Source: Picosynechococcus sp. PCC 7003
GTDB taxonomy: Bacteria > Cyanobacteriota > Cyanobacteriia > Cyanobacteriales > MRBY01
Reading direction: 5' to 3'
Length of the DNA: 64,000 nt
Assembly: GCF_001693255.1 (NCBI RefSeq)
Contig: NZ_CP016474.1
Span: forward strand, 1,320,661 to 1,384,660
Shown here: positions 28,065-37,234 of the stretch, in pieces
Position numbering within the stretch: position 1 is the first letter of the stretch
Layout: every line of letters starts with the position of its first letter
Made by a program: the position numbers and the translations under genes
The notes under the pieces: generated by a model
Databases searched by the model: none
What the model saw: the letters and a program-made list of their open reading frames with translations, nothing else
Told to the model about the DNA's origin: nothing

Positions 28065-29222
28065 TTACTGATAGTGATTTTCAATCATTTGGCGGAGTTT
28101 GATTCGGTTTAACTTTCCCTGGGCATTGCGCGGTAACTGTTCAACGACAAACCAATATTTTGGCTGTTTGTAACGACTCAATTGCTTGGCGATCGCCATC
28201 TTTACCTTGTCTAAATCGTCTGGATTTTGTAGGCTCACCACAGCAATAACAACTTCTCCCCAGTAAGGATCTGGCAAGCCTAAAACCGCCGCATCTTTGA
28301 CGAATTTCGTCCCCAGAATCGCCGCTTCAATTTCTGCTGGGTAAATGTTTTCACCGCCACTAATAATCTTTTGGCTTTGGCGTCCAAGTAAATGTAAATA
28401 GCCAGCTTGATCAAAGGCACCAACATCATCAGTTTCTAGAGTTTTAGAATAATTAAAATTTGGATAATAACCGAGAAATAGTGATTGAGCCGTAATGGAA
28501 ATCAAGCCCGCTTCTGATAAAGATAAATTGGCATGGGGCAAGACTTGACCTGCACAATTTCTTCCGGCTAAAAAGTCTGCTGGTTTTAGGGCCACCACCT
28601 GGGAAGCGGTTTCTGTCATGCCGTAGGTCAAGGCAATCTGGAGCTTAAATTGCCGGGCTTGATCAAGGAGCGATCGCCAGGGAGGAGCACCACCAAGTAA
28701 GATTAAGCGAAACTGGGCTAACCATTGGGGGCAAACTTGGAGCAACACCTGTAATTGGGTCGGCACTAGGGATAAACAAAAATCACCCAGATCCCCATCC
28801 GGTAAAATGCCGCGTTTTAGAGCTTGATAGTCGCCGAGTTTAAATTCACCCCCACTCAAATGCGAGCGCCACCATTGCATCAAGCCGCTGACATGGTAGA
28901 GGGGCAAAATGCAAAAACAATTTACCCGTGTCAAGGCGAAAAAATTCCGAAAAGCCTGGGCCGAAGCAGACAGAGTTTCAGGGGTATGAATTGCCAATTT
29001 TATCTGTCCTGATGTGCCACCAGTGGGAATTAAAATATGGGATTTTTTTGTCAGAATTTCTGGCCTTTGATCTGGCTCTAAGAAAGAGTTAATTTGTGCT
29101 CGTTCTGAAGTTTGCCAGGTGAAATTGACCAGCAATACCGATTCTTGACGGGCGATCGCCTTTTGAAATTCCGCAGCAAAGAGGACTGGATTTTGTTGAT
29201 CAATGATTTGGAGAGACGACAT
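28065..29222 (-). CDS. menE: O-succinylbenzoate-CoA ligase
   Basis: Adenylate-forming enzyme that activates O-succinylbenzoate in phylloquinone (vitamin K1) synthesis, supplying the photosystem I quinone. The 385-residue protein, from ATG 29222 (MSSLQIIDQQ), shows the acyl-CoA synthetase motif ILIPTGGTSGQIKLAIHT (P-loop-like, about 62-79), LTYGMTETASQV (about 200), and the C-terminal hinge GRQSQKIISGGENIYPAEIE (about 280-300) and GKLNRIKL. It is shorter than generic acyl-CoA synthetases, as MenE usually is. An upstream in-frame start (29261) would overlap the divergent gene region further. It lies just upstream of the SGNH hydrolase. Confidence 0.88.
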   Translation of the reverse strand: MSSLQIIDQQNPVLFAAEFQKAIARQESVLLVNFTWQTSERAQINSFLEPDQRPEILTKKSHILIPTGGTSGQIKLAIHTPETLSASAQAFRNFFALTRVNCFCILPLYHVSGLMQWWRSHLSGGEFKLGDYQALKRGILPDGDLGDFCLSLVPTQLQVLLQVCPQWLAQFRLILLGGAPPWRSLLDQARQFKLQIALTYGMTETASQVVALKPADFLAGRNCAGQVLPHANLSLSEAGLISITAQSLFLGYYPNFNYSKTLETDDVGAFDQAGYLHLLGRQSQKIISGGENIYPAEIEAAILGTKFVKDAAVLGLPDPYWGEVVIAVVSLQNPDDLDKVKMAIAKQLSRYKQPKYWFVVEQLPRNAQGKLNRIKLRQMIENHYQ

Positions 29223-29289
29223 CGGAGCAGATGGGCAGAATCCTTTAGAATACGGAGACAAACGCCCCTTGGTTGCTGATTATTCCACA

Positions 29290-29589
29290 ATGTTCTCCAA
29301 AGAAACCCTGTTTGCTCTGTCTCTTTTTCCCTACCTCGGTTTTCTCTGGTTCCTGACCAAATCCGGGAAAATGCCCAAACTGGCCCTGATTGGCTTCTAT
29401 GTCCTCCTCGTTTTTGTGGCGATCTCCATTCCCGCCGGAATTTATGCCCAGGTGCAATATGGCGAAGAGCTAGCCAATGTGGACTGGCTCCATGGCGGTG
29501 CTGAATCTTTTTTGACCCTATCCAATGTGCTGGTGGTCTTGGGTTTCGTCGGGGCGATCGCCAAACTCAAACAGACAAAATCCGAGTAG
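29290..29589 (+). CDS. DUF3593 family small membrane protein
   Basis: A 99-residue cyanobacterial/plastid-lineage protein of unknown function, with three hydrophobic spans (about 5-22, 30-52 and 77-93). It begins MFSKETLFALSLFPYLGFLW and ends KLKQTKSE. The ATG at 29290 fits the family start; the frame is open further upstream into the divergent menE region but without protein-like sequence. It converges with the Rieske/FAD oxidoreductase gene with a single base between stops. Conservation with chlorophyll-containing lineages suggests a photosynthesis-related role (inference). Confidence 0.78.
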   Translation: MFSKETLFALSLFPYLGFLWFLTKSGKMPKLALIGFYVLLVFVAISIPAGIYAQVQYGEELANVDWLHGGAESFLTLSNVLVVLGFVGAIAKLKQTKSE

Positions 29590-29590
29590 T

Positions 29591-31531
29591 TTAAATTTTA
29601 AAAACCCCCTCCGGATTTACCGAGAGAATGGGCCGCCGCTGCACCCCTTCCCGCTGGAGAATACTATTGGCGGCGAGCAAACCGCTACTGATGGCCCGCT
29701 CCATCAACCCACAGGGGAACGGCATTTTTACCCAATCCCCGGCATACATTAGGTTGCTAATTTCGCTTTCTGTGGTGGGGCGATCGCCATAGCTATTGGG
29801 CGGATAGCCAGAGAAATTCTTTTGGTTCACCAGTTGCCGGTGGATCACCGTCGCCCCCTTGAGTTCCGGCACAATTTCGTACAGTTCCTGCTCAAAGGTA
29901 GCCAATAGCGCCTCTTGGGTAGGAAATTCTTTTTCCTTGTAGCAGTAAGCATGGAGTTCCACCACACTGCCCCCGGTGCGGGCCGCCCAATCCTTAAACT
30001 GGGTCTGGATTTGGTGATACAGGGTAATGCTATCGGTCAAGGCATAACCCGACAACGAAGCAAATTTACTATGCTCCCAGGGGAAGTCCCGATCCAGCCA
30101 GAACCGACCCACCGCAAAGGGATCAGACACCACAAGCTGATCAACCTTACGCTGCGCCTCTGGATCCCGGTCGCCCACTAAGCGGGTAAACAGATGACGA
30201 GTTCCGGGTACATCTGTCGCCAGCACCACATAATCTGCGGCAAGGGTTCCCCGTTGGAGATCATTACTAGGATTTTCGGCCACCAACTGTACTTGATCAG
30301 CCTCGCGGTCTTGGACTTTGAATTGCGGTAAATCCCGTTGGGCCGGGCCACTCAGACGTTTCCCATTGGCATCGTAACGCGCCCCATGGCAGGGACAGAG
30401 GAAAGACCCATCCGGTTGCCGACCAACGGTACAACCCTGGTGGGTACAGGTTAAAGACAGCCCCTCCTCCGTTTCTGGATTGACCGCATACATCGCATCC
30501 CCAGCGCCGTAATATTCCAGACTGTCAGCGGCAATCAACTCATTTTTCTTTGTCCAGAAAGGCACATCCGTTTGTTCGTCCCCCTGTTGGTAGGCGATCG
30601 CCTGAATTTTATTGTCCTGACATTGAATTTCACTGACGGACACATCGGTCAGAATTTGACCTCCGTTAGCGCGGATCGCAGCGGCAATGGGTTGGACGAG
30701 ACTTGTGCCCATGTCATCTACGGTGCCGTTAAATGCTAAGCCTTCTGGGTTCCCGAAAAAGTAAAAGTGAAAAAATTGCAGCAGTTCTCCGGTGCTCAGG
30801 GTATCGGGGGCATTTAAGCTAGATTTGGCAAAGGGCAAAAAGTAGAGATCATAAAGGCCCTGGGGAAACTCACCCCGGACCCAATCCGCCACGGTAATGG
30901 TGTCGTAGGTGTCGTAGGTGCGGGGGATTTTAAAGCCCGTAATCGCGTGAAAAACCTCTAAATGCTTAATTTTTGTGAGGTTAATGCCCCAACGGAGTCG
31001 GTTCGGAGAAGAAATGGCCAGATCAACGATATTCCAAGGAAAAGCGGTATTACTGGGACGAAAGACCTCTGGGCGATAGCGGTCTGGGTCTTTGAAAACG
31101 AGGGAATAAAAATCTAGGGATTGAAAGTTGTCGTTGATGCTCAGTTCACTGACCAAGCTTTTGAGGTTGTAATACTGGGGAAAAAAGCCGTGGAAACCGT
31201 GTTCCATCATGAACTCATCGTCACCGACGTTAATTTTCCAACTGGCGACTTTGCCACCGAGTTGGGGGGCTTTTTCTAAAAGCGTGACCTGAAAACCCCG
31301 TTGGCTTAATTCGTAGGCAGCCGCTAGTCCTGCTAAACCGCCCCCAATGACAACGACTTTTTTTCCTTGGCTATGATAGCGGGGTAAATCCAATGATTCC
31401 TGTTGGTGGATCGTCGGGTGGGGTTTGGCGAAGCGGGTGTACCCGACCATCGATCCGGCGGCTCCCACCCCAAGGAGTTTGAGGGCGCTACGGCGGGAAA
31501 TGGGGGGAAGGGAGGTATTGTCGTCACTCAT
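29591..31531 (-). CDS. FAD-dependent carotenoid desaturase-like oxidoreductase with inserted Rieske [2Fe-2S] domain
   Basis: A 646-residue flavoprotein of the phytoene-desaturase superfamily. The N-terminus has a twin-arginine motif (SRRSALKLLG, about 12-21) before the dinucleotide fold VVVIGGGLAGLAAAYEL (about 59-75) and LLEKAPQLGGK. A Rieske domain is inserted mid-protein, with CTHQGC and CPCHGARYD about 20 residues apart (about 373-400). The C-terminal FAD motif is YAGDWVKMPFPCGLMERAI. It belongs with Synechocystis Sll0254 and the CrtU/CruE group; candidate roles are an aromatic-carotenoid desaturase/methyltransferase (CruE) or the CrtLdiox activity reported for Sll0254. I cannot choose between them from sequence. 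Confidence 0.82.
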   Translation of the reverse strand: MSDDNTSLPPISRRSALKLLGVGAAGSMVGYTRFAKPHPTIHQQESLDLPRYHSQGKKVVVIGGGLAGLAAAYELSQRGFQVTLLEKAPQLGGKVASWKINVGDDEFMMEHGFHGFFPQYYNLKSLVSELSINDNFQSLDFYSLVFKDPDRYRPEVFRPSNTAFPWNIVDLAISSPNRLRWGINLTKIKHLEVFHAITGFKIPRTYDTYDTITVADWVRGEFPQGLYDLYFLPFAKSSLNAPDTLSTGELLQFFHFYFFGNPEGLAFNGTVDDMGTSLVQPIAAAIRANGGQILTDVSVSEIQCQDNKIQAIAYQQGDEQTDVPFWTKKNELIAADSLEYYGAGDAMYAVNPETEEGLSLTCTHQGCTVGRQPDGSFLCPCHGARYDANGKRLSGPAQRDLPQFKVQDREADQVQLVAENPSNDLQRGTLAADYVVLATDVPGTRHLFTRLVGDRDPEAQRKVDQLVVSDPFAVGRFWLDRDFPWEHSKFASLSGYALTDSITLYHQIQTQFKDWAARTGGSVVELHAYCYKEKEFPTQEALLATFEQELYEIVPELKGATVIHRQLVNQKNFSGYPPNSYGDRPTTESEISNLMYAGDWVKMPFPCGLMERAISSGLLAANSILQREGVQRRPILSVNPEGVFKI

Positions 31532-31632
31532 GCCATTCAGTTTAATTGCACATCTAGTGTCAATTATTATGAACTGATTTGCTGGGGGCGGGTTGTTTTT
31601 TTAGGCACTTTGTCACATTTGCGCAAAAAGAC

Positions 31633-32523
31633 TTAGTTTCGGCGGATATTGAAGCAACACCACTCGTCTTTTTTCCAGAGGGCAGCGATCGCCCAGCCAT
31701 TTTGCTCGAGGGTATCGGCGATGGGTTGAATTTGCTCGATCAGAATCCCACTGAGGATGCCCCAGGTGCTCGGTTTGGCGATCGCCGACATCTTGGGGAT
31801 CAGCTCAATAATAATTTCCGCAAGAATATTACAAACAATGCCATCAAAGGGTTCTGGGTACATTTGGGGCAATGTTTCGATGCTGCCCTGGGCGACGACC
31901 ATGCGCTCTGGGTCGATATTATTCAGCGCCCGATTGCTATGGGAGGCAGTCACCGCCAAAATATCGGTATCCACCCCAAAGGTTTGCTTGGCCCCCAAAA
32001 GGAGAGATCCAATCGAGAGAATCCCCGAACCACAGCCAATATCAGCGATCACCTGGGTTTCTGGTCGCTGCCCTAAACGCATTTCTAGGGCTTCGAGGCA
32101 CAGTTGGGTGGTCTGGTGAGCGCCGGTGCCAAAGGCAGAACCCGGATCGAGGCGCAAGAGGAGGCGTTCCGACTGGGTGGGCACTTCTAACCAAGCCGGG
32201 TAAATCAACAGGCGATCGCCAATTTCCTGGGGTTGCCAGTGACTTTTCCAACTACTCGACCAATCTTCCTCATCAATGAGGTGCCACTTGACCACGGGTT
32301 TAGGCAAACGGGCAATTGAAGCATCCTGTTTCAACAGCAGCGCTAAGGCCGCGAGATCCAAATGATCAAACTCCACCTGGGGGCTATAGGCACGGATCAG
32401 GTAGGACTGTCCCTTCTGCTCCCCCGCCATTCCCCGACAGCCAAAATCATCTAAGCGCCAGAAAATCGTTTCTTCTAAACTAGGGTCGCAGAGGATCTGT
32501 AATTCCCACCAAGTTGTTGTCAT
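31633..32523 (-). CDS. prmA: Ribosomal protein L11 methyltransferase
   Basis: SAM-dependent enzyme that trimethylates ribosomal protein L11. The 296-residue protein has the N-terminal L11-binding domain (about 1-110; [18 protein letters not shown]) and the C-terminal methyltransferase domain with [19 protein letters not shown] (about 125-143), the SAM-binding motif [13 protein letters not shown] (about 160-172) and [11 protein letters not shown] (about 231-241). Length is typical. It lies just downstream of serA on the same strand (62 bp apart), a frequent pairing in cyanobacteria. Confidence 0.94.
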   Translation of the reverse strand: MTTTWWELQILCDPSLEETIFWRLDDFGCRGMAGEQKGQSYLIRAYSPQVEFDHLDLAALALLLKQDASIARLPKPVVKWHLIDEEDWSSSWKSHWQPQEIGDRLLIYPAWLEVPTQSERLLLRLDPGSAFGTGAHQTTQLCLEALEMRLGQRPETQVIADIGCGSGILSIGSLLLGAKQTFGVDTDILAVTASHSNRALNNIDPERMVVAQGSIETLPQMYPEPFDGIVCNILAEIIIELIPKMSAIAKPSTWGILSGILIEQIQPIADTLEQNGWAIAALWKKDEWCCFNIRRN

Positions 32524-32585
32524 TTTTTGCCTCTTGTCATTGGACAGGGGAAAGCATCCAGAGACCTTTCCCCCGTAGCTTAACC

Positions 32586-34163
32586 TTACAGCTTAACCGT
32601 GTAGGCATCCCGGATTCCGGTTACCTTCGTAATCTCACTCAGAACGCCTTCTGGCAGCGGATCATCCAGACTCAAAACCATCACAGCATCACCCCGGACA
32701 ATCTTGCGGCCCACCTGCATACTGGCAATGTTCACATTAAAGCTGCCCAGCAGAGAGCCGATCTTGCCGATAATCCCCGGCACATCCCGGTGGAGGGTAA
32801 AGAGCATATAACCCGTCGGCGGCACATTAATTGGAAAACCATTAATGCTGGTAATGCGAATATCCCCATCACTCAACAGCGCCCCATTGACGGAATGTTC
32901 TCCATCAGCGCCGGTGGCTTCTAGGTGAATGGCCCCGGTGTAATCACGCACTGACTCATCACGGGTTTCAATGATCCGGATCCCCCGTTCCTTGGCTTCG
33001 ATTTCTGCGTTCACATAGTTGACCCGTTCCCGCAATGCCGGAGAAAGTAAGCCCTTGAGCGCAGCCACAACCAAAGGCTTGGCTTCTTTTTCGGCCAAAT
33101 CCCCTTGGAGCGTCACATTTAATTTTTCGATGCGGCCTCCGGCTAACTGACCGACCATATTACCCAGGGTTTCTGCCAACTGGAGATAGGGACGGAGTTT
33201 TTCCATAACGTTGGCGTTGAGGCCAGGAATATTGACTGCCGAACGGGCGGGTAAACCCAGAATGACATCCCGAATTTGCTCGGCCACATCAACGGCAACA
33301 TTCACCTGGGCTTCAGCGGTAGACGCGCCCAAGTGGGGAGTCAGGACAACGTTATCCAAGGCCCGGAGTTCAGAGTCACCCAGGGGTTCTTCTTCAAACA
33401 CATCCAACGCGGCCCCACCAAGGCGACCTTCCTGGATCGCTTTGGCAACGGCGGCTTCATCAACCACACCACCGCGAGCACAGTTAACAATGCGGGTGGT
33501 AGGCTTCATCTTAGCGATGGATTCTTCCCCAATTAGGTGGGTAGTTTCGGGGGTTTTGGGGACGTGGAGGGTAATGTAGTCGGCTTCCCGGAACAGGTAA
33601 TCGAGATCAACGAGGCGACAACCTAATTGTCCGGCCCGTTCCTCAGAAATAAAGGGATCGTAGGCGAGGAGCTTCATCCCTAAGGCTTTACCGACGCTGG
33701 CCACATGGGCGCCAATTTTGCCGAGACCGACAACGCCGAGGGTTTTTTTGTAAACTTCTGCGCCGATGAATTTTTTCCGGTTCCATTCCTTGGCTTTGAC
33801 GGACTGGTTGGCATCGGGAATATGGCGGGAGAGGGACAACATCATCGCTAGGGCATGTTCGGCGGCGGCAATGGTGTTTCCTTCGGGGGAGTTGACGACG
33901 ATGATCCCTTGGCGGGTGGCGGCGGGAATATCGACATTATCAACACCGACCCCAGCACGACCGATGATTTTGAGGTTTTTGCCGGCTTCGATCACTTCTT
34001 TGGTGACTTTGGTACCGGAGCGAATCATCAGGGCATCGTATTCGGGAATAATGCTGATGAGTTCTTCGAGGGGTAATCCGACTTTAATGTCTACTTGGGC
34101 GACCTGGGAGAGGATATCGATTCCGGCTTGGTCGATAGAGTCGGAAACAAGAACTTTAGCCAT
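32586..34163 (-). CDS. serA: D-3-phosphoglycerate dehydrogenase
   Basis: First enzyme of phosphorylated serine synthesis, oxidising 3-phosphoglycerate with NAD. The 525-residue long-form enzyme starts at ATG 34163 ([11 protein letters not shown]), not at the upstream in-frame codon, because every family member begins here. It has the substrate domain, the Rossmann domain with [12 protein letters not shown] (about 144-155), catalytic Arg in [10 protein letters not shown], and the Glu and His in EEEPLG and TPHLGAST (about 282-289), then the intervening domain and a C-terminal ACT domain (about 450-525) that senses serine. Cotranscription with prmA is likely. Confidence 0.96.
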   Translation of the reverse strand: MAKVLVSDSIDQAGIDILSQVAQVDIKVGLPLEELISIIPEYDALMIRSGTKVTKEVIEAGKNLKIIGRAGVGVDNVDIPAATRQGIIVVNSPEGNTIAAAEHALAMMLSLSRHIPDANQSVKAKEWNRKKFIGAEVYKKTLGVVGLGKIGAHVASVGKALGMKLLAYDPFISEERAGQLGCRLVDLDYLFREADYITLHVPKTPETTHLIGEESIAKMKPTTRIVNCARGGVVDEAAVAKAIQEGRLGGAALDVFEEEPLGDSELRALDNVVLTPHLGASTAEAQVNVAVDVAEQIRDVILGLPARSAVNIPGLNANVMEKLRPYLQLAETLGNMVGQLAGGRIEKLNVTLQGDLAEKEAKPLVVAALKGLLSPALRERVNYVNAEIEAKERGIRIIETRDESVRDYTGAIHLEATGADGEHSVNGALLSDGDIRITSINGFPINVPPTGYMLFTLHRDVPGIIGKIGSLLGSFNVNIASMQVGRKIVRGDAVMVLSLDDPLPEGVLSEITKVTGIRDAYTVKL

Positions 34164-34382
34164 AACAATTCGATTAAATATAAATGTTTCGTTTGGGTCG
34201 GATGCTGCGGGCCGTGTCACCAGGGGCGTGGCTTGGGGAAAGTTACCGTAGGGACAAGGGCGACAGATCCTTAAGTTTTTGTATAGAACAAAGGATTATT
34301 CTATCCTGACTGCTCACCCTGAACGGATTTTTCCCAGGGGGCGATCGCCTTTTTTCTGGATTTGCAAGCAGAATTTTGGCGC

Positions 34383-34910
34383 TTAAATCTCAAAAAGTCC
34401 GGGAGGTGCGTCTACTTCCAGGCGACTTTCTACCAGATCAACGACGGGGACAATGGCTTTCACGAAGGGGACGAGGTGCTTTTTCTGGTTAGCATCGGTG
34501 ACTTCGAGGACATCTTGGGCGGCTGTATAAAGATCGCTGACAACCCCTAGTTTTTCTTGGGTGTTGCAATCAAAGACCTCAAGGCCAATCAGGTCGCTAA
34601 CATGGTATTCGTCGGCTTCGAGTTCGGGGCGATCGCCAGCCCGCACCAGAACTTTAGCACCCCGAATATTTTCTGCTTGGGTGCGGTCTTGGATATGTTC
34701 AAATTTCACCACAAATAAATTTTTGCCAGGGATTTGCCGGCCCCGTTCGAGTTCTACCGACTGGGGATCTTGATTGGGCAGTTGTAACCACCGTTGACCA
34801 GGCACTTCGAAGCGTTCGGGAAAATCGGTGCTGGGATTAATTCGCACTTCCCCCTTAAGACCCTGGGCGGCCACCACCTGGCCAATGATGATCCAATCCT
34901 GTTCTGCCAT
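34383..34910 (-). CDS. rimM: Ribosome maturation factor RimM
   Basis: Assists assembly of the 30S subunit head by binding protein S19. The 175-residue protein has the N-terminal RimM barrel (about 5-90; IIGQVVAAQGLKGEVRINP at 7-25) and the PRC-barrel domain (about 97-170; DLIGLEVFD, PFVKAIVPVVDL), ending in PPGLFEI. The start is ATG 34910. It stands alone, without the trmD/rpsP operon seen in many bacteria. It is divergent from txlA by about 140 bp. Confidence 0.94.
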   Translation of the reverse strand: MAEQDWIIIGQVVAAQGLKGEVRINPSTDFPERFEVPGQRWLQLPNQDPQSVELERGRQIPGKNLFVVKFEHIQDRTQAENIRGAKVLVRAGDRPELEADEYHVSDLIGLEVFDCNTQEKLGVVSDLYTAAQDVLEVTDANQKKHLVPFVKAIVPVVDLVESRLEVDAPPGLFEI

Positions 34911-35047
34911 GTTGTGCCTCGATGCCTTTTTGGGACGATGTGAAAAATATGGGTTAAAAACTCAGGCTTCTTACTTTATCGGATTTTTCTGACGGAACGC
35001 GCCCTTTACAATACTTATAAGTTTTACTTGGAATCTAGCCCTTAGCG

Positions 35048-35605
35048 ATGAATGACACAAATTCTGGACAAAATAAACTCAAAGGTCTCGTAATTGGTTT
35101 GGTGGCGATCGCCTTGGCGGTATCCCTCGCCCTGGGGATCAAATTCCAGCCCCCCGCCGCCACCCTCGAAGCCCAAGCGGCCGAAGCCGTGCCCCTCACC
35201 GTTGCTCTCGACAATGGTCGCCCGACTTTGATGGAATTTTATGCAGATTGGTGTACCAGTTGTCAGGCCATGGCCCCGGATCTCCGCCAAATCAAACAAA
35301 CCTATGGCGATCGCCTCAATTTTGTGATGCTCAATGTCGATAACGGCAAATGGCTCCCGGAAGTGCTGAAATACCGTGTTGATGGGATTCCCCACTTTGT
35401 TTTCTTAGATGAAGCCGGCCAGGCGATCGCCGAAACCATCGGTGAACAACCCCGCAGCATCCTGGAAGCCGACCTCGATGCGCTCCTCGCCCATAACGAC
35501 TTACCCTACACCTACGACCAAGGCCAGGTTTCTAAACTAGATCGGCCCAATCAACAACCCCGCCAGAGCGATCCCCGGAGCCATGGCGCCCAGGTCAAGT
35601 CCTAG
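35048..35605 (+). CDS. txlA: Membrane-anchored thioredoxin-like protein TxlA (HCF164-like)
   Basis: Thylakoid thiol-disulfide protein that transfers reducing power to the lumen, needed for cytochrome b6f and redox homeostasis. The 185 residues comprise an N-terminal membrane anchor (about 12-32, LKGLVIGLVAIALAVSLAL), a thioredoxin fold (about 45-155) with active site WCTSC (about 73-77), the cis-Pro region GIPHFVF (about 116-122) and a disordered Asn/Gln/Pro-rich tail. This order matches plant HCF164 and Synechococcus TxlA. The start ATG 35048 is preceded by an AT-rich promoter region shared with rimM. Confidence 0.9.
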   Translation: MNDTNSGQNKLKGLVIGLVAIALAVSLALGIKFQPPAATLEAQAAEAVPLTVALDNGRPTLMEFYADWCTSCQAMAPDLRQIKQTYGDRLNFVMLNVDNGKWLPEVLKYRVDGIPHFVFLDEAGQAIAETIGEQPRSILEADLDALLAHNDLPYTYDQGQVSKLDRPNQQPRQSDPRSHGAQVKS

Positions 35606-35754
35606 GTTCTGGGTCAAAAACTTGCTCCGTAAATTTCCCAAAAAGGTTGGCTATAATTGAAGCCAATTTTAAGGCCCTGGCCGGTTTATGCTGGTGCCTC
35701 AGATTTTTCCCAATTCCCTAGGTTTCAGGTTACGCCCTGTTTCAGTCAGTATCT

Positions 35755-36228
35755 ATGAATATCAAGTCTCTCCTCACCACCATCACCTGTTTGTCCATCG
35801 GCTGTCTGGCTCCCAAAGCCGCCCTGGCCCACGCCATTGAAACGAACTTCCAGGTGCGCTTCGATAATTTTGAGATCCAAAGCACCTTTGGCGATGGCGA
35901 AGTGTTCCCCAATGCTCCCGTGACGGTTTATTCCCCTGACAATCCAGACCAACCAATCATGATTGGCCGCACCGACGAAAATGGGAAATTTAGCTTCAAG
36001 GCTGACACAACAAAGGCCGGAGATTGGGCCGTCGAAATTGGTTCCGCCGACGATAGCCACTGGGATCGCCTCATTGTGCCCGTCCAAGCAGAGGGGATCG
36101 ATGCCAACGCCATTAGCGAAGTGCCCCAACCGGAACACAGCCATGATTACTTTGCCTATTCTTTCTTGGCCGGGATCGTGGGCTTGGGCCTCGTCTTTGG
36201 GCTACGCCAGGGGCAAGACCAAGCCTAA
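35755..36228 (+). CDS. Exported protein with C-terminal membrane anchor, carboxypeptidase-regulatory-like fold (possible metal uptake)
   Basis: A 157-residue exported protein. It has a signal peptide ending at about ALA/HAIETNF (residue 25), a beta-rich domain with TVYSPDNPDQP and GRTDENGKFSFKADTTKAGDW (about 60-100) of carboxypeptidase-regulatory/PEGA-like type, a His-containing linker PEHSHDYF (about 125-132) and a C-terminal membrane span (AYSFLAGIVGLGLVFGL). The mature N-terminal His and the His linker recall accessory components of Ni/Co transporters (NikL/CbiL-like) or CopC-type proteins. No transporter gene is next to it, so the role is a guess. It follows txlA by 150 bp on the same strand. 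Confidence 0.65.
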   Translation: MNIKSLLTTITCLSIGCLAPKAALAHAIETNFQVRFDNFEIQSTFGDGEVFPNAPVTVYSPDNPDQPIMIGRTDENGKFSFKADTTKAGDWAVEIGSADDSHWDRLIVPVQAEGIDANAISEVPQPEHSHDYFAYSFLAGIVGLGLVFGLRQGQDQA

Positions 36229-36289
36229 ACTGATGATTTCAATCACAACATCTAGGATGATCTAGAACAAAGCAATGGCATTTGAACTT

Positions 36290-36570
36290 TAGCGCGGCAG
36301 TCCCTATCTCTCTTTAGGGTAGGGAAGGATAGCGCGGTGATGTAGCAAAGCGGAATCACCAACCAGTGTGGAAATAATATGCTATAACGGTAGCCACATT
36401 GATCACTTAAAGAGAATCAATGTAGCTCAGGTTAATTTAGCCTGGGCAAGGGGTCAGGAACTGGCCTCTTTAGACGCAGAGCTGCCTAGCTCTACCGATT
36501 GCGGAAGCATGAGGCAACTAGGAGCGATGAAGCGTCGGAAACTCCATGCCTCTTAGGCTGGAGTAGTTCA
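36290..36570 (+). mobile_element. Decayed IS200/IS605-family element (tnpB tail plus right end)
   Basis: The clearest part is the right end: the hairpin CTCCA-T-GCC, loop TCTTA, GGC-TGGAG (36542-36563), then GTAGTTCA (36563-36570), after which the sequence becomes a VOC-family gene. The same terminal octamer, inverted, starts the element at 43320. The left part holds a hairpin TCCCTA/TAGGGA (36301-36325), direct TAGCGCGG repeats and GGTGAT/ATCACC (36336-36360), but the exact left boundary cannot be fixed. Most of the transposon genes are deleted. Confidence 0.6.
36368..36556 (+). pseudogene. Remnant of TnpB C-terminus
   Basis: A 62-codon frame whose last part reads SSTDCGSMRQLGAMKRRK and ends LHAS. 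I recall this type of tail (a Cys after SST(D/N), then GSMxQLGAxKR) at the C-terminus of many cyanobacterial TnpB/IS1341-type nucleases. The zinc finger and RuvC-like catalytic domain upstream are missing, so no active nuclease is made. The GTG at 36368 is merely the first possible start. The stop codon lies inside the right-end hairpin, as in intact elements where tnpB overlaps the omega-RNA region. Confidence 0.5.
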
Positions 36571-37228
36571 TTTCGACCATCTCTTTATCTGTGTCGATGT
36601 CGGTGCAGAGATTGCTAATGATCTCATTGCCCTTGGCTTAAGAGAAGGAACAGCAAATATTCATCCCGGACAGGGCACCAGCAATCGCCGCTTCTTTTTC
36701 CATAACGCCATGCTGGAATTACTGTGGGTACATGATCCAGAGGAAGCGATTGCCGACCTCACCCGTCCAACCCATCTTTGGGAGCGGTGGCAAAATCGCC
36801 AGTCAGAGTGTCCTTTCGGGATTTGTCTACGGCCTACAGCCAGTGGTTCTAACTCTATGGCTTTTCCCCATTGGACTTACCAGCCGGTCTACTTACCAGA
36901 ACCCCTAAGTATTGCTATGGGTACAAATAGTGACATCCTCAGCGAACCGCTGCTGTTTCAAACACCCTTTGGCCAACGCTCCGACCAATATTCTCCCGAT
37001 AAAGCACAGCCTATCAAACACCCCATTGGCTGGCGAGAAGTCACTCGTGTGGAATTGATTCAGCCGATGACTAATTCACCTTCGCCAGCACTACAAGCTG
37101 TCTTAGGAACGGCACAAGTGAGTCGAAGAATCGGTAATCATCACGGAATTGCACTGGGTTTTGATGGAGAACAGTCTGGGCAACACATCGATTGTCGGCC
37201 CGGTTTACCATTGATTTTTAGTTGGTAA
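36557..37228 (+). pseudogene. 5'-truncated VOC/glyoxalase-like protein gene
   Basis: The frame is open from immediately after the tnpB stop and encodes FDHLFICVDVGAEIAND, the start of a glyoxalase-like (VOC, Glyoxalase_3-type) domain, continuing through GTSNRRFFFHNAMLELLWV to SW at 37228. Only the first few residues and the start codon are missing: no ATG, GTG or TTG occurs in frame before the ATG at 36710, which would delete the first metal-binding-type strand. The IS element inserted just after the original start. The remaining 220 codons have no other stop or visible frameshift, so the damage may be recent, or translation may use a non-canonical start. Confidence 0.7.
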
Positions 37229-37234
37229 AAATTG

